Made by a program: the position numbers and the translations under genes
Assembly (NCBI RefSeq): GCF_927798175.1
Contig: NZ_CAKMMP010000002.1
Coordinates: 577,073-641,072, forward strand
Source of the DNA: Paenibacillus sp. JJ-223
Lineage (GTDB): Bacteria > Bacillota > Bacilli > Paenibacillales > Paenibacillaceae
Length of the DNA stretch: 64,000 nucleotides
Direction: 5' to 3'
Shown: one piece after another, positions 27,036-35,213 of the stretch
Numbering within the stretch: the stretch's first letter is position 1
Layout: every line of letters begins with the position of its first letter
Notes under the pieces: model-generated
What the model was told of the DNA's origin: nothing
Seen by the model: the letters and a program-made list of their open reading frames with translations, nothing else
Database searches by the model: none

Positions 27036-27968
27036 TCAACCTTTCTGAGGGAGAGCTACACGGTGGGTATCCGAAATGGATCGCAGCGAGTAAGCCAGCC
27101 CTTCCTCATCAAAGAAATTTCGATAAGAATTCTCGTATTCGGATTTGACCTTCCGACGGAATGCAATCATTTCGTCCCGCTTGGTCGGATCCATATCCGG
27201 AATGGCCGCGATCAGCCGCTTCGTATAGATGTGCTGCGGATTCTCGAAAATATCCGCCGTCGTCCCCTGCTCCACGTAACGACCCTTATACATAATCCCG
27301 ATTTGATCACACATGTGCCGGATAATACCGAGGTCATGGCTGATGAACAGATAAGTAAGATTCAGTTCCTTCTGAATGTCCTGCATAAAGTTAAGCACCT
27401 GCGCTTGGACCGACACGTCCAGAGCGGATACAGGCTCATCCGCAATAATGAGCTTCGGCCTCAGGGCAATCGCGCGGGCGATTCCGATCCGCTGCCGTTG
27501 GCCTCCGGAAAATTCATGAGGGTATTTGTATATCGATTCGGGGCTAAGCCCCACCTTTTCCAGCAAATCTCTGACTTGCGTCTTCTCCTCTGCAGGCGAC
27601 AGCTTCTCGTAGTTGCGAAGCGGTTCAGCGATAATGTCCAGAACACGTTTCTTAGGGTTCAACGAAGAATACGGATCCTGGAAGATCATTTGCACGTCGC
27701 GCTGGAGCTGCCGATCTTTGCGTCGTTCTTTGGTAAGGTCCTTGCCGTTGAACAGAATCTTACCAGCAGTTACATGGTTCAGACCGATTACAGCCCGACC
27801 CGTCGTCGTCTTGCCTGAACCCGACTCCCCCACAAGTCCATATGTTTGCCCTTCTTCAATGGAGAAGCTTACATCGTCGACCGCCTTGATGCTTCCGATC
27901 TCTCTCCTGAACAGCCCCCCGCGAATCGGAAAATGAATTTTGAGTCCTTCTACTTCAAGTAGTGCCAT
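27036..27968 (-). CDS. Peptide ABC transporter ATPase, OppF-like
   Basis: ATP-binding subunit, 310 residues. Walker A GESGSGKTT (about 49-57), Q loop MIFQDPYSSLNP, signature SGGQRQRIGIARAI, Walker B KLIIADEPVSALD and the switch histidine in FISHDLG are all present. A C-terminal extension follows, as usual for Opp/Dpp ATPases, though the four-cysteine cluster found in the D-type partner is absent. Its start lies four bases from the end of the OppD-like gene. Confidence 0.95.
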   Translation of the reverse strand: MALLEVEGLKIHFPIRGGLFRREIGSIKAVDDVSFSIEEGQTYGLVGESGSGKTTTGRAVIGLNHVTAGKILFNGKDLTKERRKDRQLQRDVQMIFQDPYSSLNPKKRVLDIIAEPLRNYEKLSPAEEKTQVRDLLEKVGLSPESIYKYPHEFSGGQRQRIGIARAIALRPKLIIADEPVSALDVSVQAQVLNFMQDIQKELNLTYLFISHDLGIIRHMCDQIGIMYKGRYVEQGTTADIFENPQHIYTKRLIAAIPDMDPTKRDEMIAFRRKVKSEYENSYRNFFDEEGLAYSLRSISDTHRVALPQKG

Positions 27969-27972
27969 GTTG

Positions 27973-28980
27973 TTATTCCTCCTTCGCCTGATCAGGGAAA
28001 TGAAAGTGCTGGTAACAGGTACACCTTACAAAGTGACCTGGTGCAATTTCATGCAACTCCGGGTTGTCTTCGTGAGCCGCATCGTTAATCCATGGAATTC
28101 TGGATTTGAAACGACATCCTGTGCGAGGTAGGTTCTTTAATGAAGGGACGATGCCCTGAATGACGTGCAGTTTTGTTTTTTCTTCGGATAAAGTCGGAAT
28201 GGAGTTTAATAAGGAACGTGTATATGGATGTTTGGCATTGCTCATCAATGTGTAGATATCTGCAATCTCAACAATTTCGCCCGCGTACATGACGGCCACT
28301 CGATCAGCCATTTCAGCCACTACGCCAAGATCATGGGTAATCAGGATGATCCCCGCATGAATCTCGTTCTTCAAATCCCGGATCAGTTCCAGAATCTGCA
28401 GCTGAATCGTTACGTCTAGCGCCGTTGTCGGTTCATCGGCAATTAACAACTCGGGTTTATTGGCTATCGCGATCGCGATGACCACCCTCTGCCGCATGCC
28501 CCCGGACAATTCGTGAGGATATTGCTTATATACATGTTCAGGGCGGGGAATGCCCACTTGATTAAGCAGGTCAATGACTCTGTCTTTCTTCTCTTTGGAA
28601 GATAGCTTCGGTTCATGCAAGGTCAGTATCTCTTCGATCTGATCGCCGATGACCATAAGAGGATTTAGTGCGGAAAGAGGATCTTGAAAAATCATGGCCA
28701 TCTCTTTGCCGCGGAGTTTGTTCAATTTATTGGGTGGCAGGTTGGCGATATTCTCGCCTTTGTACAAAATTTCGCCTTCAATCTTGGCCTTGTTATGGAG
28801 ACCCATAATCGAAAAGGCAAACGCGCTTTTGCCTGATCCGGATTCACCTACGATGGCAAGCACTTCGTTCTTTTTAACCTTTAGGTTAACATGATCCACC
28901 GCCGGGTAGTATTCATCTTCAATTCTGAATGACGTCGTTAGATTTCTGACTTCCAATAGTTCTGTATTCAACTCGATCAC
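27973..28980 (-). CDS. Peptide ABC transporter ATPase, OppD-like
   Basis: First gene of the peptide-transport operon, 335 residues. Walker A GESGSGKSA, Q loop MIFQDPLSALNP, signature SGGMRQRVVIAIAI, Walker B LLIADEPTTALD and switch histidine ITHDLG are intact. The C-terminal region has Cys residues in RTGCRF and FVRCTCYQ, consistent with the iron-sulfur-type cluster motif seen in many DppD/OppD proteins, although the spacing suggests only three cysteines. The promoter must lie in the AT-rich region 28981-29250. Confidence 0.95.
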   Translation of the reverse strand: MIELNTELLEVRNLTTSFRIEDEYYPAVDHVNLKVKKNEVLAIVGESGSGKSAFAFSIMGLHNKAKIEGEILYKGENIANLPPNKLNKLRGKEMAMIFQDPLSALNPLMVIGDQIEEILTLHEPKLSSKEKKDRVIDLLNQVGIPRPEHVYKQYPHELSGGMRQRVVIAIAIANKPELLIADEPTTALDVTIQLQILELIRDLKNEIHAGIILITHDLGVVAEMADRVAVMYAGEIVEIADIYTLMSNAKHPYTRSLLNSIPTLSEEKTKLHVIQGIVPSLKNLPRTGCRFKSRIPWINDAAHEDNPELHEIAPGHFVRCTCYQHFHFPDQAKEE

Positions 28981-29307
28981 CCTAACCCCAAAATTTCCGC
29001 AGATCGCTTCGTTTCAAAGGATTCATTGGATGTATATTTCCATTTTCCAGAATCATATGAACGAAAGTCTATGCAAATTACCTTTTAATTGTAAAAAGAG
29101 CTATGAAAGCTCATTTAGACCGTTGGTCAATTAATGCTCACAATTCCTAGTGGGATTATACTGGAAAATAATTAATGTAATCATACGTGTAAATTTAGAT
29201 GACGTCAATCATTATTTTGAGATTTTTGGTATAAATGTTTTCTATGCTACATATATGGGTATTTATTATGCATTAAAGGTAAAATAAAGGAAGGTTGTAC
29301 GTAGAGG

Positions 29308-29625
29308 ATGTCCCTTTTATGGGATTTATTACAATTTGATTGCAAGAAGTGTTATAAATATGACATTACTGTTACATCATATCCAATGTTCAAGCATCAG
29401 GAAATGTGGTTTTCTGTAACTTTCATGTTATGTTTCGTGCCAAAAATACATTTTTCTAAATTTGTCCATGTCAGGCGGACAGCAAACAATTTTATCCAAA
29501 ACTTCTTTCTTTACGCCCTTCATCAGATGATTGTAAAAATCCTAGTTATTATAGTATATGTTCATTTATTTGCTGCTGTAAAGAATGAATTGTCAACTTT
29601 TATCATTTATTTTACAAAAGGTTGA
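29308..29625 (+). CDS. Doubtful 105-codon frame ending at a terminator
   Basis: Not recognised. The product would be rich in Phe, Val, Ile and Lys, with one strong hydrophobic stretch (about 75-90, MIVKILVIIVYVHLFAA). The only ribosome-site candidate, AAGGAAGG, lies about 13 bases before the ATG, which is far. In favour: the stop codon touches the stem of a perfect terminator. Against: composition could come from random AT-rich DNA. I regard it as possibly a decayed or recently acquired gene. Confidence 0.22.
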   Translation: MSLLWDLLQFDCKKCYKYDITVTSYPMFKHQEMWFSVTFMLCFVPKIHFSKFVHVRRTANNFIQNFFLYALHQMIVKILVIIVYVHLFAAVKNELSTFIIYFTKG

Positions 29626-29655
29626 AAAAAGTCCTGCAATAAGCAGGACTTTTTT
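29625..29655. terminator. Bidirectional terminator
   Basis: A perfect stem GTCCTGC/GCAGGAC with a five-base loop, flanked by A6 and T6 on either side. It would end the M15 peptidase transcript from the right and any plus-strand transcript from the left. Confidence 0.85.
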
Positions 29656-29688
29656 AATATTTATGCGTTTATATCAATATTTATAATA

Positions 29689-30285
29689 TCAATGTACTCC
29701 CTCTGTTGGCGGCCGCTTCCCACGCTTTAACTCGTTGATGCTTAAGCCAAAATCCATTTGCAAGTGAGGATAATCCGGGAAATTTGCCCAGTCCCCGCCC
29801 CAAGTGAATCCCAGCTCCTTGGCAATGTCCACCACTTCCATCCAATCCGCTTTACCGTTTCCGTTATCATCGCGTTCCATATCCCATACGATGTCTCCAT
29901 CCGGCGTCCGAAGGGCAAAATCAATGGCCAGTCCATAATTATGATATGATTCTCCGCCGCGGGCATTCGTAACGATGTTCCCTGCCAAGGCTCTCCCTTG
30001 TTCAAAAAGCTGATCCTGTTCCTCTATACTGCGATACCCATGCGTGATGACAACTTCAATGCCGATTCGAGCCGCCTTACGCACAAGCAATTGCTCGCCT
30101 TCCACGACCTTGGGATGAAGACCAGTAATCGGTACCGCTGCTTGCTGTTTGCCTGGCCATATTTCATGCACGCGATCCTCTTCCTGGATCCATACGTAAA
30201 CGACCGAAATCAGCAATGTGGCAACAATCCATGATCCAAGCCGCCCTTTCCGCTTTTGCTTCATTCTGCGCTTTGATTTATTCAT
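29689..30285 (-). CDS. M15-family peptidoglycan peptidase (CwlK/VanY-like)
   Basis: Wall peptidase of 198 residues with a basic N-terminus and one membrane or signal helix (about 17-34). The zinc motif SYHNYGLAIDF (SxHxxGxxxD) and the late HLQMD supply the M15 ligands; the catalytic Glu may be in the DWMEVVDIA region. HGYRSIEEQDQLFEQGR precedes the first motif, as in CwlK-type L-Ala-D-Glu peptidases, so that specificity is likely but D-Ala-D-Ala cleavage is possible. The start at 30285 has AGGAGA upstream; the longer frame begins inside the divergent spacer. It is monocistronic with a symmetric terminator. Confidence 0.9.
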   Translation of the reverse strand: MNKSKRRMKQKRKGRLGSWIVATLLISVVYVWIQEEDRVHEIWPGKQQAAVPITGLHPKVVEGEQLLVRKAARIGIEVVITHGYRSIEEQDQLFEQGRALAGNIVTNARGGESYHNYGLAIDFALRTPDGDIVWDMERDDNGNGKADWMEVVDIAKELGFTWGGDWANFPDYPHLQMDFGLSINELKRGKRPPTEGVH

Positions 30286-30402
30286 AGATTCTCCTGATGT
30301 GTGTTCTTTCGTCCAACACTGCATTCATAGACTCTATTATTATAAAACATTTCGCTGCAAAATGCCTCTCGGCGCGATTAGCGAAGGATCTTCCCGAAAT
30401 GC

Positions 30403-30432
30403 AAAAAAGCAGCCGGCGATTAAGCCGACTGC
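30403..30432 (-). terminator. Terminator of the rpsF-ssb-rpsR operon
   Basis: GCAGTCGGC/GCCGGCTGC stem read on the minus strand, followed by six T residues, about 25 bases after the rpsR stop. Confidence 0.85.
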
Positions 30433-30455
30433 TTCGTATCCAAGCTGAGTAAATA

Positions 30456-30728
30456 CTACTCAGTTGTGTATGGCAGCAATGCGATTTGACGGGAGCGTTT
30501 GATGGCAATCGTCAGCATGCGTTGATATTTAGCGCTAGTACCTGTTACACGGCGTGGCAAAATTTTTCCACGTTCGCTGATAAATTTACGGAGCAAGTCC
30601 GTATCTTTATAGTCGATGTGAGTGATTTTGTTCGCAGTGAAGAAGCACACTTTACGACGTTTGTTGCGGCCGCCGCGGCGAGCCGGTCTTTTATCGTTGT
30701 CTCCGCCTTCTCTTTGCTTGAAGCTCAT
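30456..30728 (-). CDS. rpsR: 30S ribosomal protein S18
   Basis: S18, 90 residues, binds 16S rRNA with S6 in the platform of the small subunit. Features: [17 protein letters not shown], then [19 protein letters not shown] and the C-terminal [17 protein letters not shown]. One Cys only, so it is not the zinc-binding variant. Last gene of the rpsF-ssb-rpsR operon, 56 bases after ssb. Confidence 0.98.
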   Translation of the reverse strand: MSFKQREGGDNDKRPARRGGRNKRRKVCFFTANKITHIDYKDTDLLRKFISERGKILPRRVTGTSAKYQRMLTIAIKRSRQIALLPYTTE

Positions 30729-30784
30729 GCTTTTCAGTCCTTTCCTATCGTTATTCCGCCAACTCGAATGAGAAGCGGTTCACG

Positions 30785-31273
30785 TTAAAATGGCAAATCA
30801 TCATCCGATATGTCAATCGGTTTTCCGTCATCGGAAAAAGGATCCTGATTGTTACTGCGCGAATAGCTGTTGTTGTTGTTATTCGCACGTCCGCCGCCTC
30901 CGTAAGAAGGCTCCTCACGCATTTGTCCGCCACCGCCGCTATTGTTGCTATCGCGGTTAGACTCCAAGAAACGAACGTTATCGGCAATAACTTCGGTTAC
31001 GTATACACGTTTACCTTCGTTATTTTCGTAATTTCGTACTTGAATGCGTCCTTCGACTGCAGCCAGACGCCCTTTGCGCAAATAGTTTGCACACGTCTCA
31101 GCAAGCTGTCTCCAGGTTACGACCGGAATGAAATCCGCTTCCCGCTCGCCTCCTTGGCTCGTAAACGGTCTGTCTACTGCCAAAGTAAATTGCGTAACTG
31201 CTACCCCAGCCGGAGTATAACGCAGTTCAGGGTCCCGAGTTAATCGGCCGATCAGAATGACACGGTTCAACAA
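30785..31273 (-). CDS. ssb: Single-stranded DNA-binding protein
   Basis: SSB, 162 residues, coats single-stranded DNA in replication and repair. The OB fold starts with [20 protein letters not shown] and spans about 1-105. A flexible Gly/Asn/Ser linker follows, and the acidic tail ends in DISDDDLPF, the conserved protein-interaction tip. It sits between rpsF and rpsR as in B. subtilis, where this copy is the essential one. Confidence 0.98.
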   Translation of the reverse strand: MLNRVILIGRLTRDPELRYTPAGVAVTQFTLAVDRPFTSQGGEREADFIPVVTWRQLAETCANYLRKGRLAAVEGRIQVRNYENNEGKRVYVTEVIADNVRFLESNRDSNNSGGGGQMREEPSYGGGGRANNNNNSYSRSNNQDPFSDDGKPIDISDDDLPF

Positions 31274-31322
31274 TGTAATCCCCTCCTTCAGAGCGTGTTA
31301 GGTACAATCATCACGGGTTGTC

Positions 31323-31613
31323 TTAAGCAACAACGTCGTTCGTAATGAGATAACGAATGACTTCGTCAGAAATTTTCATGAGACGCTCAAGTTCGTTAAC
31401 AACTGCTGGTTCAGCAGTGAAGTTAACCAGAACGTAAACCCCATCACGGAATTTCTTGATCTCATACGCAAGACGGCGTTTACCCATAACGTCGTGAGCA
31501 GTAACCTCACCACCGCCGTTGGAGATGATGCCTTGGAATTTTTCGACTGTAGCTTGAACAACTTCTTGCTCAACGTCAGGACGAATAATGTACATCACTT
31601 CATATTTGCGCAT
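31323..31613 (-). CDS. rpsF: 30S ribosomal protein S6
   Basis: S6, 96 residues, partner of S18. The start at 31613 gives the typical MRKYEVMYIIRPDVEQE and lies just after AAGGAGGTG; the longer frame covers the leader. The motif GKRRLAYEIKKFRDGVYVLVNF is characteristic. First gene of the operon, with promoter at 31690-31718 and a leader candidate for S6:S18 autoregulation at 31628-31662. Confidence 0.98.
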   Translation of the reverse strand: MRKYEVMYIIRPDVEQEVVQATVEKFQGIISNGGGEVTAHDVMGKRRLAYEIKKFRDGVYVLVNFTAEPAVVNELERLMKISDEVIRYLITNDVVA

Positions 31614-31627
31614 AATTTTCACCTCCT

Positions 31628-31662
31628 TATGGACTTCGGCCCTCAATCCGAGTTGAGAGCAA
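31628..31662 (-). promoter_or_regulatory. Candidate S6:S18-binding leader motif
   Basis: In the rpsF leader the minus strand carries TCAA-CTCGGA-TTGA followed by GGGCCGAAGTCC. The known S6:S18 leader in many bacteria is a hairpin with an exposed CCG before the rpsF ribosome site. Position and the CCGAAG string fit; the fold was not computed. Confidence 0.5.
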
Positions 31663-31689
31663 GGAACGAGCACAAACTCGAACCATATT

Positions 31690-31718
31690 ACTATAACAAA
31701 AACAACACCCGAATGCAA
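31690..31718 (-). promoter_or_regulatory. Sigma-A promoter of rpsF-ssb-rpsR
   Basis: TTGCAT, a 17-base spacer and TATAGT on the minus strand, about 75 bases before the rpsF start. Confidence 0.8.
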
Positions 31719-31813
31719 GCAAACGTTCCCTTTATTCTTTGCACATGATCAATTCCCGGTTGGAGCACACTATATGGGCAGCACGAACGACCATATTCAA
31801 GGAGGGAAGCACC

Positions 31814-32008
31814 ATGGGTGAACGAACCGAGTTTGAACCTGGAGACAAGGCACCGAACGATGGTGAATATACGGAGGTTGGGGAGCGAAGTTTTCACACG
31901 GAGATCCAAAATCCTAAACGGGTAACGCTGAAAAAAGGCGAGCCTTTTCCCGAAACGAGCAATCACAATCGCAAATGGAAAAAGCTGACCAAGGCACGCG
32001 TGCATTAA
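31814..32008 (+). CDS. YjzC-like small protein
   Basis: Small soluble protein, 64 residues. The sequence FEPGDKAPNDGEYTEVGER and the closing KLTKARVH resemble the YjzC family of Bacilli, whose function is unknown. The start at 31814 follows GGAGGG at proper distance; a longer frame lacks a site. It is divergent from rpsF, sharing the roughly 200-base spacer. Confidence 0.8.
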   Translation: MGERTEFEPGDKAPNDGEYTEVGERSFHTEIQNPKRVTLKKGEPFPETSNHNRKWKKLTKARVH

Positions 32009-32095
32009 GAGCAACTTTTTTTTCTGAGGGCTGTATATAATCCGTCAACATGCACATAATACAATTAGGCGATACACAAGAGAGGTGTGGTTCCG

Positions 32096-32173
32096 TTGGA
32101 CTACGTAGCCGAACTTGATTGGTTCGTTGGAGATGCATCACGTAATATGAAGAAGCAAGTGGTAAGTGCGTAA
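32096..32173 (+). CDS. Possible 25-residue small protein
   Basis: A TTG-initiated frame reading LDYVAELDWFVGDASRN then MKKQVVSA. AGAGGTG stands about nine bases upstream, TATAAT lies at about 32035, and a UUCG-loop terminator lies about 95 bases downstream, so a short transcription unit is plausible. I do not recognise the product. It is too short to separate from chance without comparison to relatives. Confidence 0.35.
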   Translation: MDYVAELDWFVGDASRNMKKQVVSA

Positions 32174-32267
32174 GACCATTCGTCTGAAGCACGTGTATTG
32201 CTCAGCAGTACGCCAGGTTTCTGACCGTTACGACCGATTGTTTTCTAACTAAACGCTGTATCGCCTT

Positions 32268-32297
32268 AGAGAGCCCTTCGGGGCTCTTTATCTGTTT
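32268..32297 (+). terminator. Terminator with UUCG loop
   Basis: AGAGAGCCC-TTCG-GGGCTCTTT, followed by TATCTGTTTTT. It ends the plus-strand unit of the YjzC-like gene and the possible small frame. Confidence 0.8.
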
Positions 32298-32357
32298 TTG
32301 CAGCTTTTCACGTTGTCCATAAGCTTAATATGAAAGATGAACCATCAGACTAAAACG

Positions 32358-32386
32358 AAAAGACCTTCCATTAAGGAAGGTCTTTA
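32358..32386. terminator. Terminator of the tRNA-Ser gene
   Basis: AAAGACCTTCC/GGAAGGTCTTT, perfect stem with five-base loop. On the minus strand TTTTCGTTTT follows, placing it about 28 bases after the tRNA. Confidence 0.75.
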
Positions 32387-32413
32387 TCTTCATTTGATAA
32401 CGTTAGTAGTTAG

Positions 32414-32504
32414 TGGCGGAAAGGGTGGGATTCGAACCCACGCACGCTTTGACACGCCTAGCTGATTTCGAGTCAGCCCCCTTGGGCCTCTTGGGTACCT
32501 TTCC
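32414..32504 (-). tRNA. tRNA-Ser(CGA)
   Basis: Class II tRNA with a long variable arm, 91 bases including an encoded CCA. The acceptor pairs GGAAAGG with CCTTTCC, discriminator G. The anticodon stem and loop read CTGACTCGAAATCAG, giving anticodon CGA for UCG codons. The T loop GGTTCGAATCC is standard. Confidence 0.97.
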
Positions 32505-32599
32505 GCAGCAATACTGATTATAGCACAGTTAATCGGATATGGCAATAGCTTATCCAATTAATTTGTAATCGGCCATTGCTATGGCTGTACTGCATTCAA

Positions 32600-32836
32600 T
32601 TACTCGTCCGTTTTAACCTCGGTTTCTTCTTCGGCAAGCGTAGAACGCAGTACTTTTTTCAGGCTTTTTTCAAATTTGGCTCTAGGAATCAGAACACTGT
32701 GCTTGCACCCCACGCACTTGATCCGGATATCCATGCCCATGCGAATGATTTCCATCTCATTGCTTCCGCATGGGTGCTGCTTCTTCATCTGCACGATATC
32801 GCCAAGTTGAAAAATTTTACGCTCCACCTCTTCCAT
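32600..32836 (-). CDS. DUF951-family small protein
   Basis: Conserved small protein, 78 residues, of unknown function. Family signature: FQLGDIVQMKKQHPCGSNEM followed by IIRMGMDIRIKCVGCKHSVL and IPRAKFEKSLKKVL. The two cysteines in CVGC and one in HPCG may bind metal or nucleic acid. The start at 32836 is chosen for AAGGA upstream; ten further codons would extend into mscS with no site. Its first 20 bases overlap the end of mscS, and in many Firmicutes DUF951 and MscS genes are neighbours near the ParB genes, as here. Confidence 0.88.
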   Translation of the reverse strand: MEEVERKIFQLGDIVQMKKQHPCGSNEMEIIRMGMDIRIKCVGCKHSVLIPRAKFEKSLKKVLRSTLAEEETEVKTDE

Positions 32837-33758
32837 CCCCCTCGTCCTTTTCCTGGGCTGAAGCAAACTCCAGCGCAGCCTGACTGCTGTTATCCCGGTA
32901 TTCGAACATTTTTTTCACATCGCTCTGGATTTGGCGTTCCACCGATGCCCGCGAATTGGGCATACACTCGGCTACGATTCGCACTACATACTCTGAGGTC
33001 GTCATAGACTGAATGCCGAGCACATCAGGAACCTTGACGATATTGAGATCGCGGTCCTCGATGCCGGCGAGGGCCCTTTTTACAAGATGGACGGACTCAT
33101 CCAAGCTCTGCTCTGCTTTCATTGGAATATCGACAACAGCAAGGGAGTTGGACATGGAGAAGTTCGTCACGCTCGCGATCGTACCATTAGGAATGATATG
33201 AACCTCACCCTGCCAGCTCACCAATTTAGTCGTTCTCAGACCAATCACTTCCACTGTTCCTTTGTAAGAGCCGGTCTGAATGACATCTCCCACGGCGAAC
33301 TGATCTTCAAGAATAATGAAAAATCCGGTAATAACGTCCTTGACAAGGCCCTGAGCCCCGAACCCGATGGCAAGACCAAGCACGCCGGCACTAGCCAATA
33401 GCGGTCCTACCTTGACGTTCAGCTCCGACAGCACCAGCAATACCATAATAAAGTTACACGTAATGGAGGTCGCATTTTTAAGCAGCTCGCCAACCGTTAC
33501 GAACCTCCGTGGATTCACGCGTATCCGTCCCTCTTGTTTGCGGGACATGGAACGGTCGATGATTCGATGCACTACCTTTATGGCAATACGCGTAAGAATG
33601 AAAATAATGATCAGACGAAGCGAACTGAACAGAATGCTCATCCACATTTCGCCATCGGTTAACTGGTTCCACAATTTATCTGTCCACCGGATAGCGGTCT
33701 GAACGGCTTCCTCCGACGTGGAGGTCGGTGGTTCTTTCGCAAATTCAAAGGGCAACAT
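32817..33758 (-). CDS. MscS-family mechanosensitive channel
   Basis: Small-conductance channel, 313 residues, that opens under membrane tension to protect from osmotic shock. After a cytoplasmic or outer N-terminus, helices lie at about 43-60 and 90-110, then the pore helix GPLLASAGVLGLAIGFGAQGLVKDVITGFFI. The beta domain (FAVGDVIQTGSYKGTVEVIG, NGTIASVTNFS) follows. The fold is the minimal three-helix MscS type (YkuT-like). It is followed immediately by DUF951. Confidence 0.94.
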   Translation of the reverse strand: MLPFEFAKEPPTSTSEEAVQTAIRWTDKLWNQLTDGEMWMSILFSSLRLIIIFILTRIAIKVVHRIIDRSMSRKQEGRIRVNPRRFVTVGELLKNATSITCNFIMVLLVLSELNVKVGPLLASAGVLGLAIGFGAQGLVKDVITGFFIILEDQFAVGDVIQTGSYKGTVEVIGLRTTKLVSWQGEVHIIPNGTIASVTNFSMSNSLAVVDIPMKAEQSLDESVHLVKRALAGIEDRDLNIVKVPDVLGIQSMTTSEYVVRIVAECMPNSRASVERQIQSDVKKMFEYRDNSSQAALEFASAQEKDEGDGRGGA

Positions 33759-33772
33759 GATGACTCCCTCCT

Positions 33773-34036
33773 CTACATCGGTATGTTATCATAGCTTGTT
33801 TCATTTTTGAAATAGAGGCCCCTGATCTCGACGAATTCATTGCGAATGATCTGCTGAACTCTGGCAAGATCCTCTTTGGGGAATTGGATGCATAATGCGC
33901 AGCCTGCCGTAATTTCCTTCGGCGTTGGAAACAAATCAATTTCGATCTCCGCAAACTCAAGCAGCATCTCTGCCCTCAGCGCCTGCTGGGTCGAATCAAA
34001 AGCAATAAGCAGCCAATCATCCAACCATTCGTCCAT
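33773..34036 (-). CDS. DUF3343-family protein, putative Se/S carrier-like
   Basis: Small protein, 87 residues. DUF3343 members are annotated as possible selenium or sulfur carriers; here the relevant part is KEITAGCALCIQFPKEDLA, with the CALC pair replacing the usual single cysteine region. The start is the ATG at 34036, seven bases after GGAGGG. A cysteine-desulfurase-like gene of the EF2568 type lies 1.4 kb away on the same strand. In some bacteria these two families accompany selenium-dependent molybdenum enzymes, but no selD is seen in the window. Confidence 0.8.
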   Translation of the reverse strand: MDEWLDDWLLIAFDSTQQALRAEMLLEFAEIEIDLFPTPKEITAGCALCIQFPKEDLARVQQIIRNEFVEIRGLYFKNETSYDNIPM

Positions 34037-34069
34037 GTTCGATCCCTCCAAAAAAGCCTGACTGACAAA

Positions 34070-34099
34070 GTATAAAATCTTCTATCCTTCCATATACTG
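34070..34099 (+). promoter_or_regulatory. Possible forespore (sigma-F/G-like) promoter of yyaC
   Basis: GTATA at 34070-34074 and CCATATACTG at 34090-34099 are spaced 15 bases apart, resembling sigma-F/sigma-G patterns except for the GG of the -10. In B. subtilis yyaC is forespore-expressed. Weak by sequence alone. Confidence 0.3.
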
Positions 34100-34132
34100 A
34101 TACTACCATTTCAAGGGGAGAGGATAGATCCT

Positions 34133-34738
34133 ATGAATCCAACTTCACATTCCTTTTCGTCTCATGATACCACCAGTCTAAAGATTTCGCATACTGATCC
34201 TGGCGCCCGCTCCGCTATTATCCACCGTTTAATGTTCCATCTATACAAAGCCCATTCCCTGCGAAATGTCGTCGTGGTATGCATCGGCACCGATCGCTCA
34301 ACCGGCGATTGCCTTGGCCCGCTTGTGGGTTCGTCCCTGTCGAAATGGGACAGCCCCCTCTTTCACCTATATGGGACCCTCGACGAGCCTGTGCATGCCA
34401 TGAACTTGCAGGATACGTTGAATAAAATCAACGCAGCCCATCACAATCCCTACATTATTGCCGTCGATGCCTGTCTGGGACAATCATCCAGCGTTGGATG
34501 CATTCAAGTCGTTAACGGTCCATTAAAGCCTGGAGCAGGCGTAAATAAAGAATTACCGCCGGTCGGCGATATCCATCTTGCTGGTATCGTTAACGTCGGC
34601 GGTTTCATGGAATACTTTGTTTTACAGAACACCCGGCTGAGCCTTGTCATGCGTATGTCCGAAATGATCGCCAGCAGCTTGTATTCCGCCATTCGCGAAT
34701 GGCATACCCGTTCTACTCTGCTTGCTGTGCGAGACTGA
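34133..34738 (+). CDS. yyaC: YyaC spore protein (GPR-like protease fold)
   Basis: Spore protein, 201 residues, related in fold to the germination protease that degrades small acid-soluble proteins. Motifs: VVVCIGTDRSTGDCLGPLVG, a Cys/Asp-containing VDACLGQSSSVG, and GAGVNKELPPVGDIHLAGIV. The function in spores is not settled. It is the only plus-strand gene between 32.3 and 47.5 kb and ends 26 bases inside the convergent DUF4446 gene. Confidence 0.93.
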   Translation: MNPTSHSFSSHDTTSLKISHTDPGARSAIIHRLMFHLYKAHSLRNVVVVCIGTDRSTGDCLGPLVGSSLSKWDSPLFHLYGTLDEPVHAMNLQDTLNKINAAHHNPYIIAVDACLGQSSSVGCIQVVNGPLKPGAGVNKELPPVGDIHLAGIVNVGGFMEYFVLQNTRLSLVMRMSEMIASSLYSAIREWHTRSTLLAVRD

Positions 34739-35213
34739 TAGCTTCCTTTTCCTCCGGGGATAGGGTATACGAGGATTCTCCCCCTTTAAGAGGTTTAGCG
34801 TACACATAAGAACCATCACGGTTAAAAATGCCCGTTAATACCATGCCATCTTGGCTGTCGTTGATCATGGCCACGGAGAAGCTGAGATCGCCGCCGTTTC
34901 CGCCAAAGGCATTGTACCGTTTTACGCCAACCTTGCTCTGGATGCGGGCCAGTTTCTGCGTAATCGTCTGCAACTGGTTCGTTTGCATCTGATGCCCATC
35001 CTCAATGCTATCCATTTGGATTTTGAGGTTGATCAGCAATGACTCCAAATCCTCGACGCCGCTGCCGGCCATCATTGCTTCGTATTTTCGCTTGAACTTT
35101 CGAAGTCTTGCTCCTTGGGCAATGCTCACAATCAATAAAATTACCGTCAATAATGCCAATCCGCCAATAATCCATAGCAGCTGTTCCAGAATCAGCTCGT
35201 TTATTTCAGCCAT
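34713..35213 (-). CDS. DUF4446-family membrane protein
   Basis: Bitopic protein, 166 residues: one N-terminal helix (about 12-32), a coiled-coil segment (about 40-90, LINLKIQMDSIEDGHQMQTN), and a C-terminal domain with RYNAFGGNGGDLSFSVAMIN and DGMVLTGIFNRDGSYVYAKP, the DUF4446 hallmark. Function unknown; it is recurrently found near parB in Bacilli. It overlaps the end of yyaC by 26 bases in antiparallel. Confidence 0.9.
   Translation of the reverse strand: MAEINELILEQLLWIIGGLALLTVILLIVSIAQGARLRKFKRKYEAMMAGSGVEDLESLLINLKIQMDSIEDGHQMQTNQLQTITQKLARIQSKVGVKRYNAFGGNGGDLSFSVAMINDSQDGMVLTGIFNRDGSYVYAKPLKGGESSYTLSPEEKEAISLAQQAE

Larger units (their letters stand above)
28981..29688. other. AT-rich intergenic region upstream of the peptide ABC operon
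   Basis: About 700 bases, clearly richer in A+T than its neighbours. It contains short palindromes near the operon start (GACCGTTGGTC at 29119-29129, GAGCT/AGCTC at 29098-29112, TGACGTCA at 29200-29207), one doubtful plus-strand frame (29308-29625) and a symmetric terminator (29625-29655). No operon promoter could be fixed with confidence. Confidence 0.5.
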
